A stretch of DNA of 64,000 nt from Neobacillus cucumis (GCF_016908975.1 NZ_JAFBEX010000002.1:186001-250000), one strand, 5' to 3'; positions 17,897 through 28,398 are shown, counted from the first letter of the stretch. Numbers and translations: made by a program. The notes: a model not told the origin generated them from the letters alone.

Positions 17897-17933
17897 CTGT
17901 AATTACATATAAAAACTATATTTGGAGGTCAAA

Positions 17934-18926
17934 ATGAATTTTTTAGAGTTGCCAAAAATTGAGCTTCACTGTCATTTGGATGGGAGCGTTAGGATTGAAA
18001 CGATTATTGATATTGCTCAAAAGGAAGGCATCCAGTTACCCTCTTTTGATAAGGAAGAGTTGCAAAAGGAGCTGATTGCTCCACTGGAATGTGACTCCCT
18101 TGAGGAATATTTAAAAAGATTTTCTCTTCCAAATTTGGTCATGCAGTCCAAGGAAAGTTTAAGAAGAATTACATTTGAGCTGTTTGAGGATGCAACAAGG
18201 GAAAATGTGAAATATTTGGAGGTCAGATTTGGACCGTTACTTCACACATTAAAAGGACTAGATGTTGAAGAAGTTATTCAGTGCGTTATTGAGGGTATGA
18301 GGGAAGCAGAGAGCTGTTACGAAATAAAGGGTAATATTATCCTGTCTTGCTTGAGGTCAATGTCTGTAGAAAGCGCATTTGAGGTGGTTGAAAAGGGAAA
18401 AAGATTCTTAGGAAAAGGTGTGGTCGCGATTGACCTATGTGCATCAGAAGAAGAAGGTTTCTGTGAAAGATTCAGAGAACCAATCGCATTAGCCAAAGAA
18501 TATGGCTACAGAGTCACGATTCATGCAGGAGAAACGGGGATAGGTAAAAACGTCCTAGAGGCTGTTGAATTGTTGGGTGCTGAAAGAATCGGACACGGAG
18601 TATTTATTAAAGAATGTGCAGAGGCTTATAGGAAAGTGAAAGAAAGACAGGTAGTTCTTGAAATGTGTCCAACAAGTAATGTCCAAACAAAAGCAGTTCA
18701 GCATTATTCTGATCATCCGATATATAAGTTTCATAAAGATGGAATAAAAGTGACAATTAGTACGGATAACAGAACAGTATCTGATACTACTATGTCAAAA
18801 GAAATCCATTTAGTTAACAAAGAATTTAATCTAAGCGAAGAGGATTACCGGCAAATCTTTTTAAATAGTGTAGAAGCATCCTTTGCAACCCAAGAAACCA
18901 AAGAATGGTGCTTGGCACAATATTAA
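17934..18926 (+). CDS. add: Adenosine deaminase
   Basis: This is a 330-residue adenosine/adenine deaminase-family amidohydrolase. Metal and catalytic motifs are visible: ELHCHLDGSV near the N-terminus, TIHAGETGIGKN (His and catalytic Glu), ERIGHGVF, MCPTSNV and the metal Asp in TISTDNRTVS. It converts adenosine to inosine; the TDNR form is found in adenosine rather than adenine deaminases, though adenine as substrate is not excluded. ATG 17934 follows GGAGG by five bases. An adenine riboswitch controls it, a pairing also known for add in Vibrio vulnificus. It supplies purine salvage next to the de novo purine genes. Confidence 0.9.
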   Translation: MNFLELPKIELHCHLDGSVRIETIIDIAQKEGIQLPSFDKEELQKELIAPLECDSLEEYLKRFSLPNLVMQSKESLRRITFELFEDATRENVKYLEVRFGPLLHTLKGLDVEEVIQCVIEGMREAESCYEIKGNIILSCLRSMSVESAFEVVEKGKRFLGKGVVAIDLCASEEEGFCERFREPIALAKEYGYRVTIHAGETGIGKNVLEAVELLGAERIGHGVFIKECAEAYRKVKERQVVLEMCPTSNVQTKAVQHYSDHPIYKFHKDGIKVTISTDNRTVSDTTMSKEIHLVNKEFNLSEEDYRQIFLNSVEASFATQETKEWCLAQY

Positions 18927-18989
18927 TGACTTGTAACCAGCCTCTTTTTGCAGGTTGAACGGTACCAATATTAACATGCGTAGATGAGC

Positions 18990-19026
18990 GAAGGACAATG
19001 GGTAAGATTGTCCTTCTTTGTTTTTT
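18990..19026 (+). terminator. Terminator after add
   Basis: A perfect ten-base-pair stem (GAAGGACAAT with ATTGTCCTTC) and a seven-base loop are followed by TTTGTTTTTT. It touches the stop of the convergent purF gene. Confidence 0.85.
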
Positions 19027-20405
19027 CATTTTAAGTATAAATTAGTTGGATATGCCCCACTAAAACAAGCTATACAACTATTACTAGTTTCTGCAAGGTC
19101 CACGTCAACCGCTGTCAATAATCCCTCTGTACTTAAAAAGGCTAGTGAATCTGCCCCAATTACTTGTCCCATCGCTCGTTCATGTTCATGTTTGTTTGCA
19201 AATAACTCTTCTTTTGTGGGCATATCAATTCCATAGAAACAAGGGTTTCGTACCATTGGTGAACTAATTCGTACATGTACTTCCTTTGCACCAGCCTGCC
19301 GAATTAATTCAACAATACGTTTGCTTGTCGTTCCGCGGACAATGGAATCATCTACAAGGACAACTCTCTTTCCTTCAAGTATTTCCTGTACAGCGCTTAA
19401 TTTAAGACGGACAGCCAAATCACGCAATTCCTGAGTAGGCTCAATAAAGGAACGACCAGCATATGGGTTTTTAATAATGCCCATTTCATATGGAATTCCC
19501 GATTCTTTAGCAAATCCAAGAGCTGCCGGTACACTTGATTCAGGGACTGCGACGACAACATCCGCTTCCGTCGGATGTTCTTGTGCAAGAATTTGCCCTA
19601 ATTCTTTGCGGATAGACAAAACACTTCTTCCTTGAATCACACTATCGGCACGGGCAAAGTAAACAAATTCAAAGGAACAAAGTGAAACCTTTCCTTTTTC
19701 AGCGAATCTGCCGGTTTGAATTCCATTTTCATCGATGAGAAGCCATTCACCTGGCTCAACATCCCTCCAGAACTTGGCATCTACTGCATGTAATCCACAG
19801 GTTTCGGAGGATGCAACGATGGATTCACCTATTTTGCCAAGGCTGAGCGGACGTAATCCATTACGGTCTAAACCGATTAACATTTGTTTATCCGTTATGA
19901 TTAAAACAGCAAATGAACCATCAAGCCGCTTCAGAACATCAGGCCCAGCTTCGAAAAAATGTTTTTTACTTGATCGGGCTATTAGGTGTGCAATAATTTC
20001 CGTATCCGTTGTGGTTTGAAAGATGGCCCCTTGCTGTTGCAACACTTTCTGCTCAATCCTTGCATTGACAAGGTTTCCATTATGGGCTACGGCCAGGTCT
20101 CCTTCGCTATATTTAAAAACAAGTGGTTGAGCATTCTGTAGCAGGCTTGCACCAGAGGTAGAATAACGTACATGGCCAATGGCCATGTTTCCTCTCAGTC
20201 CATCCAGGATTTCCCTGGTAAATACTTGAGTTACTAGACCCATTCCTCTGTGATGCCTAAAGGATTTTCCGTCACTAGCTACAATTCCGGCACTTTCTTG
20301 CCCCCGGTGCTGAAGCGCATGGAGTCCGTAATAGGTTAAATCTGCTGCCTTTGGATGGTTAAATACGCCAAACACACCGCATTTTTCTTTCAATTCAGTA
20401 TCCAT
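19026..20405 (-). CDS. purF: Amidophosphoribosyltransferase
   Basis: The 459-residue enzyme makes 5-phosphoribosylamine from PRPP and glutamine, the first step of purine synthesis. The N-terminal nucleophile C9 (KEKCGVFG) follows a short propeptide, as in the Bacillus enzyme. Glutaminase motifs include HRGQES and HNGNL; the PRPP motif VVLVDDSIVRGTT is at 348-360. The four Fe-S cysteines of the Bacillus type are present (C243, C389, C444, C447). In most bacilli purF lies between purL and purM; here it is on the opposite strand, 169 bases from purK, sharing a divergent control region. Confidence 0.95.
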   Translation of the reverse strand: MDTELKEKCGVFGVFNHPKAADLTYYGLHALQHRGQESAGIVASDGKSFRHHRGMGLVTQVFTREILDGLRGNMAIGHVRYSTSGASLLQNAQPLVFKYSEGDLAVAHNGNLVNARIEQKVLQQQGAIFQTTTDTEIIAHLIARSSKKHFFEAGPDVLKRLDGSFAVLIITDKQMLIGLDRNGLRPLSLGKIGESIVASSETCGLHAVDAKFWRDVEPGEWLLIDENGIQTGRFAEKGKVSLCSFEFVYFARADSVIQGRSVLSIRKELGQILAQEHPTEADVVVAVPESSVPAALGFAKESGIPYEMGIIKNPYAGRSFIEPTQELRDLAVRLKLSAVQEILEGKRVVLVDDSIVRGTTSKRIVELIRQAGAKEVHVRISSPMVRNPCFYGIDMPTKEELFANKHEHERAMGQVIGADSLAFLSTEGLLTAVDVDLAETSNSCIACFSGAYPTNLYLK

Positions 20406-20458
20406 TTTTCCGCCTCCCGGTACATTTCACTTCTATATTTTGGGCGATAGGGGATTTT

Positions 20459-20540
20459 CTATCCTTTTTAATTTTCTATCATTATAAAATGACAAAAGTT
20501 TTTGGAATTTTTAATAGTAAAAGGTATTAAGAAAGGATAG
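20459..20540. promoter_or_regulatory. Divergent purF/purK control region with a long inverted repeat
   Basis: CTATCCTTTTTAA (20459-20471) is nearly the reverse complement of TTAAGAAAGGATAG (20527-20540). The right arm overlaps the -10 TATTAA (20525-20530) of a candidate purK promoter whose -35 is TTGGAA at 20502-20507, with a 17-base spacer. A Bacillus PurBox with the CCGAAC core was not seen, and no guanine riboswitch was found. Confidence 0.4.
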
Positions 20541-20574
20541 GCTAAACAATGAGTTGTGTAAGGAGGATGAATTG

Positions 20575-21702
20575 ATGAAAGTAATTAAACCCGGTTCCAC
20601 CATCGGCATTTTGGGAGGAGGTCAGTTAGGAAGAATGATTTCAATTGCTGGAAGGAATATGGGCTATCGTTTCATCACTTTGGAGCCGACCCCTGATTCT
20701 CCGTGCGGACAAACAGCAGACCGTCAAATTGTTGCTTCCTATTCTGAGCTTGAGGCTGCAAAAGAATTAGCAAATGCATCCGATGTGATTACCTATGAAT
20801 TTGAGAATGTAAATGCCGATGTAGCATCCGTTTTAGAAACTACCTCATTTGTACCCCAAGGAAGTAGACTTCTAAAAATAACTCAAAATCGAATTCGTGA
20901 AAAATCAACGTTGCAATCCTATGAGGTACCTGTCGCACCCTTCATGATCATTCAATCGGAAAATGATATCCGTAGGGCTGTTGAAAGCCTTGGCCTTCCT
21001 TTTGTCATGAAAACGGCTGAAGGAGGCTATGACGGGAAAGGACAATGGGTAATTAGAAGCGAGAGTGAGATTTCCGATGCCATAGAGACATGGAAAAAGG
21101 CAGACATGGATATGATTATTGAAAAATTTATTCCCTTTAGCAAGGAAATGTCCGTAATAATAGCTCGGAATAGTTTAGGGGATTCTAAAACGTTCCCTCC
21201 GGTTGAAAACGTCCATATCAATAATATTCTACATCAGTCGATCGTACCTGCTGGAATAACGGCGCAACAAAAGAGGGAAGCAGAAGCTCTTGCTATCAAA
21301 ATTGCTGATTCTTTACAAGTTGTAGGTTTAATAGGCATTGAAATGTTTCTTACAAATGAAGGTGAAATTCTAGTAAATGAATTAGCGCCAAGACCTCATA
21401 ATTCCGGCCATTATTCGATGGACGCATGCATGACATCTCAATTTGAGCAGCATATACGGGCCATTTGCGGGTTGCCACTTGGAGATACCACACTGTTAAG
21501 TCCTATTATCATGGTTAATATTTTAGGTCAGCATTTGAGTAAGGTGTTAGATAAAGTCGAGCAGCTTCCACCAACAGCCAAGCTCCATTTGTACGGAAAA
21601 AAAGAGGCAAAAGAAAATAGGAAAATGGGCCATATCAATTTTTTAGGCACATCAACAGAGCAATTGCTTCAACAAATTAAAGAACTGCAAATCTGGGATT
21701 GA
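20575..21702 (+). CDS. purK: 5-(carboxyamino)imidazole ribonucleotide synthase
   Basis: This is a 375-residue ATP-grasp enzyme that carboxylates AIR with ATP and bicarbonate. Visible are the N-terminal [15 protein letters not shown], the ATP-grasp pieces [17 protein letters not shown] and [14 protein letters not shown], and the metal-binding [16 protein letters not shown] 20575 follows AAGGAGG by eight bases. It heads the purKCSQLMN unit. Its partner purE, normally directly upstream and overlapping, is absent from the window. Confidence 0.93.
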   Translation: MKVIKPGSTIGILGGGQLGRMISIAGRNMGYRFITLEPTPDSPCGQTADRQIVASYSELEAAKELANASDVITYEFENVNADVASVLETTSFVPQGSRLLKITQNRIREKSTLQSYEVPVAPFMIIQSENDIRRAVESLGLPFVMKTAEGGYDGKGQWVIRSESEISDAIETWKKADMDMIIEKFIPFSKEMSVIIARNSLGDSKTFPPVENVHINNILHQSIVPAGITAQQKREAEALAIKIADSLQVVGLIGIEMFLTNEGEILVNELAPRPHNSGHYSMDACMTSQFEQHIRAICGLPLGDTTLLSPIIMVNILGQHLSKVLDKVEQLPPTAKLHLYGKKEAKENRKMGHINFLGTSTEQLLQQIKELQIWD

Positions 21703-21724
21703 AAAAAGTGAAGGAGAGAAAAAA

Positions 21725-22444
21725 GTGGAAAAATTAGAACAGCTTTATGAAGGTAAAGCTAAAAAGGTCTTTAAAACATCTGATCCGGAAGAATATTGGA
21801 TTGAGTATAAAGATGATGCAACGGCTTTCAATGGGGAGAAAAAAGGCAAAATTACTGGTAAAGGATCGTTGAATAATGAAATTACCACAATTTTTCTTAG
21901 CTTACTTAAGGAAAAAGGGGTTGAAAACCATTTTGTAAAAAAAATTTCATCCACAGAGCAGCTTGTCCGGAAAGTGGTGATTATCCCTATTGAAGTAGTA
22001 GTCCGTAACATTGTAGCCGGCTCGCTTGCCAAACGATTGGGATGGGAGGAAGGAAAAGAGCTTCCGCGGCCTATTGTGGAATTCTACTATAAAAATGATG
22101 ACCTAGGTGACCCCTTTATTAACAATGACCACATTTCCGTTCTTAGCCTTGCCTCGGAATCTGATTTAGTAGAAATAAGTAACACTGCACTAAAAGTGAA
22201 TGAAATCTTAAAAGATTTTCTTTTACCGAAAGGCATTATATTGGTCGATTTTAAATTAGAGTTTGGAAAAACTACAAATGAAAAGATTATTTTAGCTGAC
22301 GAAATTTCACCGGATACCTGCCGATTTTGGGATGCACATACAAAAGAAAAACTCGATAAAGATCGGTTTAGAAGGGATTTGGGACAAGTGGAAGAAGCTT
22401 ATCAAGAAATTCTACAACGAATTGGAGGTAGTGTTGGTGTTTAA
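21725..22444 (+). CDS. purC: Phosphoribosylaminoimidazole-succinocarboxamide synthase (SAICAR synthetase)
   Basis: The 239-residue protein begins with GTG, eight bases after AAGGAG, and reads [16 protein letters not shown], the family's phosphate-binding start. [17 protein letters not shown], the metal-site segment [13 protein letters not shown] and [11 protein letters not shown] are also present. It condenses CAIR and aspartate with ATP. It is 22 bases after purK and overlaps purS by eight bases. The usual purB between purK and purC is missing here. Confidence 0.95.
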   Translation: MEKLEQLYEGKAKKVFKTSDPEEYWIEYKDDATAFNGEKKGKITGKGSLNNEITTIFLSLLKEKGVENHFVKKISSTEQLVRKVVIIPIEVVVRNIVAGSLAKRLGWEEGKELPRPIVEFYYKNDDLGDPFINNDHISVLSLASESDLVEISNTALKVNEILKDFLLPKGIILVDFKLEFGKTTNEKIILADEISPDTCRFWDAHTKEKLDKDRFRRDLGQVEEAYQEILQRIGGSVGV

Positions 22445-22685
22445 AGCTACGGTTTATGTAACTTTACGAGAAAGTGTGCTAGATCCCCAAGGGAATGCCG
22501 TTCAAGATTCACTACATTCCCTTGGTTATGATGAAGTAGGAGAAGTACGAATAGGCAAATATATGGAGCTGGAAATTAATAGTGAGGATCAAAACAAGGC
22601 TGAACAAAGAGTCAAAGACATGTGCGAGAAGCTTTTAGCGAATACGGTAATTGAAGATTATCGATTTGATGTTACAACATTATAG
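22437..22685 (+). CDS. purS: FGAM synthase subunit PurS
   Basis: This small subunit (82 residues) bridges PurL and PurQ in the Gram-positive FGAM synthase complex. [20 protein letters not shown] and IGKYMELEI are nearly identical to B. subtilis PurS, and the C-terminus has [18 protein letters not shown] 22437, eight bases after GGAGG, is the true start and lies inside the end of purC; a longer frame from 22332 is only the purC overlap. Confidence 0.95.
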   Translation: MFKATVYVTLRESVLDPQGNAVQDSLHSLGYDEVGEVRIGKYMELEINSEDQNKAEQRVKDMCEKLLANTVIEDYRFDVTTL

Positions 22686-22705
22686 AAACAAAGGAGGGTT
22701 AAAAG

Positions 22706-23389
22706 GTGAACTTCGCTGTTCTAGTATTTCCTGGTTCCAATTGTGATGTTGATATGTATAAAGCTGTTATAGATACGGTTGAACAGCCTGTTGAGTATGT
22801 CTGGCACTTAGAATCAGATCTTTCAAAGTATGATGCCATCCTTGTCCCAGGAGGTTTTTCCTATGGGGATTATTTGCGTCCCGGTGCTGTTGCTAGTCTA
22901 TCTCCCGTAATGGAGGAGGTTAAAAAGGCTGCTGATGAAGGGAAGTTAGTTTTAGGTGTTTGTAATGGATTTCAAATTTTAACTGAAGCTGGCTTACTCC
23001 CAGGTGCGCTACGAAGAAATCAAAGACTGAAATTTCGTTGCGACACCATCCGTTTAAAAGTAGAAAACAACCAAACTCCTTTTACCTTAGATTATCAAGT
23101 AGAGGAGAATATTTGTATTCCTATCGCCCATGGAGATGGGAACTATTATTGTGATGAGCAAACATTACATCAGCTCGAAAAAAATAATCAGATTGTTTTT
23201 AGGTATGAGGGAAAGAATCCAAATGGTTCCATCGCTGAAATTGCCGGAGTGATCAACGAAAGAGGAAATGTTTTAGGATTAATGCCCCATCCTGAAAGGG
23301 CCGTCCACAAATGGCTTGGAACAGATGATGGTAAACGGATGTTTACCTCTATTTTAAGTTATTGGAGGAAACAACATGGAACAGCATAA
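22706..23389 (+). CDS. purQ: FGAM synthase glutaminase subunit PurQ
   Basis: This 227-residue class I glutamine amidotransferase has [12 protein letters not shown] at the N-terminus, [12 protein letters not shown], the nucleophile Cys in [10 protein letters not shown], and the His/Glu of LMPHPERAV at the C-terminus. It gives ammonia to PurL. Its GTG start follows AAGGAGG. It overlaps purL by 14 bases, which suggests translational coupling. Pro in YLRPGA replaces the Cys common in B. subtilis-like PurQ. Confidence 0.95.
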   Translation: MNFAVLVFPGSNCDVDMYKAVIDTVEQPVEYVWHLESDLSKYDAILVPGGFSYGDYLRPGAVASLSPVMEEVKKAADEGKLVLGVCNGFQILTEAGLLPGALRRNQRLKFRCDTIRLKVENNQTPFTLDYQVEENICIPIAHGDGNYYCDEQTLHQLEKNNQIVFRYEGKNPNGSIAEIAGVINERGNVLGLMPHPERAVHKWLGTDDGKRMFTSILSYWRKQHGTA

Positions 23390-25661
23390 AGAGCCTACCC
23401 CTGAGCAAATATCAGAACAAGGGATTTACCGGGAAATGGGATTGACCGATGAAGAATTTGAAAAAGTAGTACAAATTCTTGGGAGAAAACCGAATTATAC
23501 GGAAACCGGTATCTTTAGTGTCATGTGGTCCGAGCATTGCAGTTATAAAAATTCAAAGGTCGTTCTTAAGCGTTTTCCTACCACAGGACCACACGTTCTG
23601 CAAGGCCCTGGGGAAGGCGCTGGGATTGTTGATATTGGTGATCAACAAGCTGTGGTGTTTAAAATAGAAAGCCATAACCATCCATCAGCCATTGAGCCAT
23701 ACCAAGGAGCGGCTACGGGGGTAGGAGGAATTATCCGTGATGTTTTTTCAATGGGTGCCCGCCCCATTGCTCTATTAAATTCATTGCGTTTTGGGGAACT
23801 GGATAACCCGAAAACTAAATATTTATTTGAAAATGTCGTCGCAGGAATCGCCGGATATGGAAATTGTATGGGGATTCCTACAGTTGGAGGAGAAATCTAT
23901 TTCGATCCATCCTATGAAGGAAACCCACTCGTAAATGCCATGTGTGTCGGTTTGATTAATCATGATGAGATCCAAAAAGGCTTAGCGAAAGGGATTGATA
24001 ATCCTGTTATCTACGTTGGGGCTGCAACTGGAAGAGATGGTATTCATGGAGCTACATTCGCTTCGGAAGAATTAAGTGAGAACTCAGAAGCAAAACGGCC
24101 AGCCGTCCAAGTAGGTGATCCCTTTATGGAAAAATTGTTGCTTGAAGCTACTCTAGAATTGATTGCATCTGGCCATGTGGTAGGAATACAGGATATGGGG
24201 GCAGCAGGATTAACAAGCTCAAGCTCCGAAATGGCAAGTAAAGCGGGGAACGGGATTGAATTAAATTTGGACTTCGTTCCACAACGGGAAAAAGGCATGA
24301 GTGCTTATGAAATGATGCTCTCAGAATCACAAGAACGGATGTTGGTGGTGGCGAAAAAGGGAAAAGAGAAGGAAGTTGAAAAGATTTTTGAAAAATGGGG
24401 ACTGCATTCTGCTGTCATCGGAAAAGTAACCAATGATAACATGCTTCGCTTGCTTCATAAGGGAGAAGTCGTAGCTGAAATTCCTGCTGACAAACTGGCA
24501 GAAGACGCACCAGTTTATTGTAAGTCGTCAAAGGAAGCACCCTATTATGAACGATATGCTTCAGTAGATTTCGCAGCAGTAATAGAAGAACCAAAAGACT
24601 ATAATCTCGTTTTACGGCAGCTTTTAGGGAAGCCTACGATAGCAAGTAAGGAATGGGTTTATCAGCAATATGACTATATGGTTAGAACCAATACGGCAGT
24701 CATACCAGGATCGGATGCTGCTGTTGTTGCCATTCGCGGAACACGAAAAGCTCTCGCCATGACGACGGATTGTAACGGAAGATACGTTTACCTAGATCCA
24801 TATGTAGGTGGGGCAATTGCCGTTGCTGAGGCCGCACGAAATGTAGTTTGTTCTGGAGCCGAGCCTTTGGCCATTACAGATAACTTAAACTTTGGCAGCC
24901 CAGAAAAACCGGAAATTTTCTGGCAATTTGAAAAAGCTGCAGACGGTATAAGTGAAGCGTGCCGACAGCTAAACACTCCTGTCATTGGAGGGAATGTCAG
25001 TCTTTATAATGAAACAAAAGGAGAAGCCATTTTTCCAACCCCAACCATTGGGATGGTTGGATTAGTAAAAGATGTAGATCATATCACCACTCAGGAATTT
25101 AAAAAAGACGGGGATTTGATTTTCTTAGTTGGTGAAACAAAAGCTGAAGTTGGCGGTTCAGAGTATCAAAAATTAATGACAGGGAAAATAGAAGGACGTC
25201 CTCCAGAAATCAATTTAGAATTGGAGAGGAAAGTACAGGCTTTTACACTTAAAGTGATTCAGGAAGGGCTCGTGCAATCTGCTCATGATACAGCAGAGGG
25301 CGGTCTTGCTGTAGCCATTGCAGAAAGCTGTATTTGCGGGGATTTAGGGGCGGACATTCAATTTTCGGATGAACTAAGAACGGATCTTAGTTTGTTTAGC
25401 GAATCCCAATCACGAATTATCCTGTCGATTTCAAAAGAACAAACTCAGAAATTAAATGATATGGCAAAGGAAATGGGAGTCCCAATAAAAGAAATTGGGA
25501 AAGTAAAAGGAACGAATTTTTCCATTGAACATAACGGTCAAAGAGTCATTTCGCAATCAATTAAAGAATTAGAAGGAATATGGCGAAATTCAATTCCGGA
25601 GATAATGTCTGAAAGATTAAAAAACGTCAATATCCAAGAAATTTCAGCAAGTTTACCATAA
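23376..25661 (+). CDS. purL: FGAM synthase large subunit PurL
   Basis: The 761-residue protein is the small-type PurL that works with PurS and PurQ (B. subtilis 742 residues). It has the usual two-half AIR-synthase fold. [53 protein letters not shown] and [16 protein letters not shown] are all conserved ATP/FGAR-binding elements. It converts FGAR to FGAM. The gene begins inside purQ and is followed by purM after 13 bases; in most bacilli purF would come between them. Confidence 0.96.
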   Translation: MEQHKEPTPEQISEQGIYREMGLTDEEFEKVVQILGRKPNYTETGIFSVMWSEHCSYKNSKVVLKRFPTTGPHVLQGPGEGAGIVDIGDQQAVVFKIESHNHPSAIEPYQGAATGVGGIIRDVFSMGARPIALLNSLRFGELDNPKTKYLFENVVAGIAGYGNCMGIPTVGGEIYFDPSYEGNPLVNAMCVGLINHDEIQKGLAKGIDNPVIYVGAATGRDGIHGATFASEELSENSEAKRPAVQVGDPFMEKLLLEATLELIASGHVVGIQDMGAAGLTSSSSEMASKAGNGIELNLDFVPQREKGMSAYEMMLSESQERMLVVAKKGKEKEVEKIFEKWGLHSAVIGKVTNDNMLRLLHKGEVVAEIPADKLAEDAPVYCKSSKEAPYYERYASVDFAAVIEEPKDYNLVLRQLLGKPTIASKEWVYQQYDYMVRTNTAVIPGSDAAVVAIRGTRKALAMTTDCNGRYVYLDPYVGGAIAVAEAARNVVCSGAEPLAITDNLNFGSPEKPEIFWQFEKAADGISEACRQLNTPVIGGNVSLYNETKGEAIFPTPTIGMVGLVKDVDHITTQEFKKDGDLIFLVGETKAEVGGSEYQKLMTGKIEGRPPEINLELERKVQAFTLKVIQEGLVQSAHDTAEGGLAVAIAESCICGDLGADIQFSDELRTDLSLFSESQSRIILSISKEQTQKLNDMAKEMGVPIKEIGKVKGTNFSIEHNGQRVISQSIKELEGIWRNSIPEIMSERLKNVNIQEISASLP

Positions 25662-25674
25662 AGGAGTGGGACTG

Positions 25675-26709
25675 ATGAGCGATTCATACCGTCAAGCGGG
25701 AGTCGATATAGATGCAGGTAATGAAGCCGTAGAACGTATGAAGAAACATGTCAAAAAAACCTTCCGTCCGGAAGTTTTAACCGAATTGGGAGGGTTTGGG
25801 GCATTATTTAAGCCAAATTTAAAGGGAATGGAAGAACCTGTTTTTGTTTCAGGCACTGATGGTGTCGGTACGAAGTTGAAAATAGCCTTTGCAATGGATA
25901 AGCACGATACCATTGGAGTCGATGCCGTCGCTATGTGTGTGAATGATGTCATCGTCCAAGGGGCTGAGCCCCTTTTTTTTCTAGACTACTTAGCCACAGA
26001 TAAAATCATCCCTCATAAAATCGAAGCGATCGTAAAAGGAATCGCTGATGGATGCGTGCAGGCCGGATGTGCACTAATTGGCGGTGAAACGGCGGAAATG
26101 CCGGGAATGTACCAAGATGGAGAATATGATATTGCTGGATTTACAGTAGGAGTGGTTGATCAAAAACAGATTATCGATGGAAGCAAAATCCAAGAAGGAC
26201 AGGTTCTGATTGGCATTGCTTCAAGCGGTTTACATAGTAATGGGTTTTCACTTGTCCGAAAGGTGTTACTAGAGGACGCCAAGTTCTCAATAGGGGAATA
26301 TGTGGAAGAATTGGGTTGTACTTTAGGAGAAGTGTTATTACAACCAACAAAAATTTATGTTAAATCTGTCCTTTCCGTTTTAAAGGAATTTACTGTTTAC
26401 GGTTTGGTTCATATAACAGGTGGCGGATTTTATGATAACATTCCACGTATTCTTCCTGAAAATCTTCAGGTGGAAATACAAGATGGGTCTTGGAAAATAC
26501 CAAAGATTTTTTCGATTATCCAACAAGCCGGTAAAATTTCAGATTTTGATATGTTCCGCACGTTTAACATGGGAATAGGAATGATTTTAATCGTCGATTC
26601 TGTTGACTCCCAGGTAATTCTTGAACATCTCCAAACATTAGGTGAAGAAGTATCCTTGATTGGAGAAGTGAAAAAGGGTGCCCAAAACGTAGTGTTCAAG
26701 AAGGAATAA
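25675..26709 (+). CDS. purM: Phosphoribosylformylglycinamidine cyclo-ligase (AIR synthase)
   Basis: The 344-residue enzyme closes FGAM to AIR with ATP. It shows [16 protein letters not shown] at the start, [17 protein letters not shown] loop ([16 protein letters not shown]), [18 protein letters not shown] and [15 protein letters not shown] 25675 lies eight bases after AAGGAG. Residues near the C-terminal [17 protein letters not shown] are also standard. A run of eight T (25972-25979) lies within the Phe codons of this gene. It is two bases upstream of purN. Confidence 0.96.
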   Translation: MSDSYRQAGVDIDAGNEAVERMKKHVKKTFRPEVLTELGGFGALFKPNLKGMEEPVFVSGTDGVGTKLKIAFAMDKHDTIGVDAVAMCVNDVIVQGAEPLFFLDYLATDKIIPHKIEAIVKGIADGCVQAGCALIGGETAEMPGMYQDGEYDIAGFTVGVVDQKQIIDGSKIQEGQVLIGIASSGLHSNGFSLVRKVLLEDAKFSIGEYVEELGCTLGEVLLQPTKIYVKSVLSVLKEFTVYGLVHITGGGFYDNIPRILPENLQVEIQDGSWKIPKIFSIIQQAGKISDFDMFRTFNMGIGMILIVDSVDSQVILEHLQTLGEEVSLIGEVKKGAQNVVFKKE

Positions 26710-26711
26710 CC

Positions 26712-27290
26712 ATGAAAATTGCCGTTTTTGCATCTGGAACTGGTACTAATTTTGCCGCAATACTAAAATCAATCAAATCGAAACAAATCACAAACGTCGA
26801 AATCGTTTTATTGGTCAGTGATAACCCTGAAGCTCTTGCAGTAAGCAAAGCAAAGGATGAATTGATTCCGATTTTTACTTTTAAAGCAAAGGATTATCCC
26901 AACAAACAAGCCTATGAAGAAGAAATACTAAAAGAATTAATAGAAAGGAATGTAGATTTCATCATATTAGCTGGGTATATGAGACTCTTGGGGCATGTAC
27001 TGTTGCATGCCTATGAGGGAAACATCATTAACGTTCACCCATCCTTGTTACCTTCATTTAAAGGCAAAGATGCGATTGGACAAGCTCTCGAATATGGGGT
27101 AAAGGTCACGGGAGTTACAGTCCATTATGTGGATGAAGGCATGGATACAGGCGCAATCATTGCCCAACAGGCTGTCACAATTGATTCGGTGGAGACAAAA
27201 GAAACATTAATGAAAAAGATACAAGAGGTTGAACACAAACTATTACCAGAAGTGATACAAAGTTTGTCCAATAAGGTGGTAGCAAAATGA
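26712..27290 (+). CDS. purN: Phosphoribosylglycinamide formyltransferase
   Basis: The 192-residue enzyme transfers a formyl group from 10-formyl-THF to GAR. It has the FASGTGTNFAAI start, LAGYMRLLG, the catalytic Asn-His of NVHPSLLPSFKG and the loop VHYVDEGMDTG. It is the last gene of the unit; purH and purD, which usually follow, are absent, and a terminator lies 63 bases downstream. Confidence 0.95.
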   Translation: MKIAVFASGTGTNFAAILKSIKSKQITNVEIVLLVSDNPEALAVSKAKDELIPIFTFKAKDYPNKQAYEEEILKELIERNVDFIILAGYMRLLGHVLLHAYEGNIINVHPSLLPSFKGKDAIGQALEYGVKVTGVTVHYVDEGMDTGAIIAQQAVTIDSVETKETLMKKIQEVEHKLLPEVIQSLSNKVVAK

Positions 27291-27352
27291 TGGTGTTATG
27301 AGAATCTTTTTCAAATGTTCATTGTACGTTTACATATTATAGTTAAAGATAA

Positions 27353-27395
27353 AGGGACTGCTCCACACACATTGAGCCAGTCCCTGCTATTTTTC
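27353..27395 (+). terminator. Terminator after purN
   Basis: AGGGACTG pairs with CAGTCCCT over a 17-base loop, followed by a T-rich run. It marks the end of the purine unit without purH and purD. Confidence 0.65.
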
Positions 27396-27429
27396 GATTA
27401 TATTTTCTAACCTAAAATAAAAAAGGCTA

Positions 27430-27476
27430 TTGACAAAAAAATTAATAAGTATTATTATTATCTCATATTCAAGATA
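27430..27476 (+). promoter_or_regulatory. mhqR promoter with MhqR-like operator
   Basis: TTGACA (27430-27435) and TATTAT (27453-27458) are separated by 17 bases. Immediately after the -10, TATCTCATATTCAAGATA (27459-27476) fits the described MhqR operator pattern TATCT-N8-AGATA, consistent with autorepression. Confidence 0.7.
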
Positions 27477-27502
27477 CTTTATTTCAAGATTAATTTGAGG
27501 AG

Positions 27503-27934
27503 GTGAACGAAATGGAGAGGAAATGCAATAATCAGCCCTTTTTGTTATTAATGCAAACATCTAAAGCCATTCATGATCGAATAAAGGAAGAAATGGCAAA
27601 AAACAAGTTAAGTATTACGGAATTTTCTGTTTTAGAAGTACTTTATCATAAAGGGAAACAAACCATTCATCAAATTGGTCAATGCATACTAATCTCAAGT
27701 GGTTCGATGACCTATTGTTTAGATAAACTTGAACAAAGAGGTTTATTGAAGAGAAATGCTTGTCCAGATGACCGCAGAGCGATTCATGTGACATTAACAG
27801 AAGAGGGAAATGAATGGATGAACGAATTCATGCCCAAATATCATGAGGTCGTTAATGATATGTTTGATTCATTAAATTCTGATGAGGCAGATACATTTGT
27901 AAAGCTTTTGAAAAAAGTAAGGAATAATGTTTAA
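27503..27934 (+). CDS. mhqR: MhqR-like MarR-family repressor of quinone-resistance genes
   Basis: The 143-residue protein has a MarR winged helix: LSITEFSVLEVLYHKGKQ, QIGQCILISSGSMTYCLDKL as the recognition region, and CPDDRRAIHVTLTEEG as the wing. This closely follows B. subtilis MhqR, including the Cys-Pro-x-D-R-R wing. The next two genes encode DoxX and a ring-cleaving dioxygenase, typical MhqR targets (mhqNOP, mhqED, mhqA). Three operator-like palindromes precede the three genes. MhqR responds to quinones such as 2-methylhydroquinone; the ligand here is inferred. Confidence 0.82.
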   Translation: MNEMERKCNNQPFLLLMQTSKAIHDRIKEEMAKNKLSITEFSVLEVLYHKGKQTIHQIGQCILISSGSMTYCLDKLEQRGLLKRNACPDDRRAIHVTLTEEGNEWMNEFMPKYHEVVNDMFDSLNSDEADTFVKLLKKVRNNV

Positions 27935-27955
27935 CAAACATTTTTTTTAAAAAAA

Positions 27956-27973
27956 TATCTCGATTTCGAGACA
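27956..27973 (+). promoter_or_regulatory. MhqR-like operator before doxX
   Basis: TATCTCGATTTCGAGACA contains a perfect TCTCGA-TT-TCGAGA palindrome and matches the operator at 27459-27476 in layout. It lies 25 bases before the doxX start. Confidence 0.65.
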
Positions 27974-27997
27974 AAAACTTTTAGGGGGATTTTAAAA

Positions 27998-28396
27998 ATG
28001 TTAAATATTGGTTTATTAATTATACGTTTAGTAGTTGGTTTATTATTTGTAGGTCACGGTGCTCAAAAATTATTTGGATGGTTCAGTGGTTATGGTTTAA
28101 AAGGTACAGGTGGTTGGTTTGAATCGATTGGAATGAAACCAGGTGTAACCATGGCGCTTTTCGCAGGATTAGCAGAATTACTTGGTGGTATTTTATTTGC
28201 AATAGGACTTTTAACACCACTTGCAGCTATAATGATCGCAGGCACCATGGTTATGGCAATCGTTAAGGTGCATGGAGCAAACGGATTATGGGCAACAGCG
28301 AATGGATATGAGTATAACCTAACCTTGATTGCAGTTGCTATCGGAGTAGCATTAATCGGTCCTGGACAATATGCTTTAGATACTTTTTTATTCTAA
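27998..28396 (+). CDS. DoxX-family membrane protein (MhqP/CatD-like)
   Basis: The 132-residue protein has four hydrophobic helices. [20 protein letters not shown] is the DoxX signature, followed by [12 protein letters not shown] and [17 protein letters not shown]. DoxX proteins such as B. subtilis MhqP and CatD are co-regulated with ring-cleaving dioxygenases under quinone and thiol stress; their exact role is not known. An AGGGGG site precedes the ATG. Operators flank the gene. Confidence 0.85.
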   Translation: MLNIGLLIIRLVVGLLFVGHGAQKLFGWFSGYGLKGTGGWFESIGMKPGVTMALFAGLAELLGGILFAIGLLTPLAAIMIAGTMVMAIVKVHGANGLWATANGYEYNLTLIAVAIGVALIGPGQYALDTFLF

Positions 28397-28398
28397 AT

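Noticed and set aside
20406..20574. PurBox or guanine riboswitch upstream of purK
   Set aside because: No CCGAAC-type PurBox pair and no purine aptamer core were seen; only an inverted repeat and a plausible promoter.
22332..22436. Longer N-terminus for PurS
   Set aside because: It would lie entirely in purC in another frame; PurS homology begins at GTG 22437 after GGAGG.
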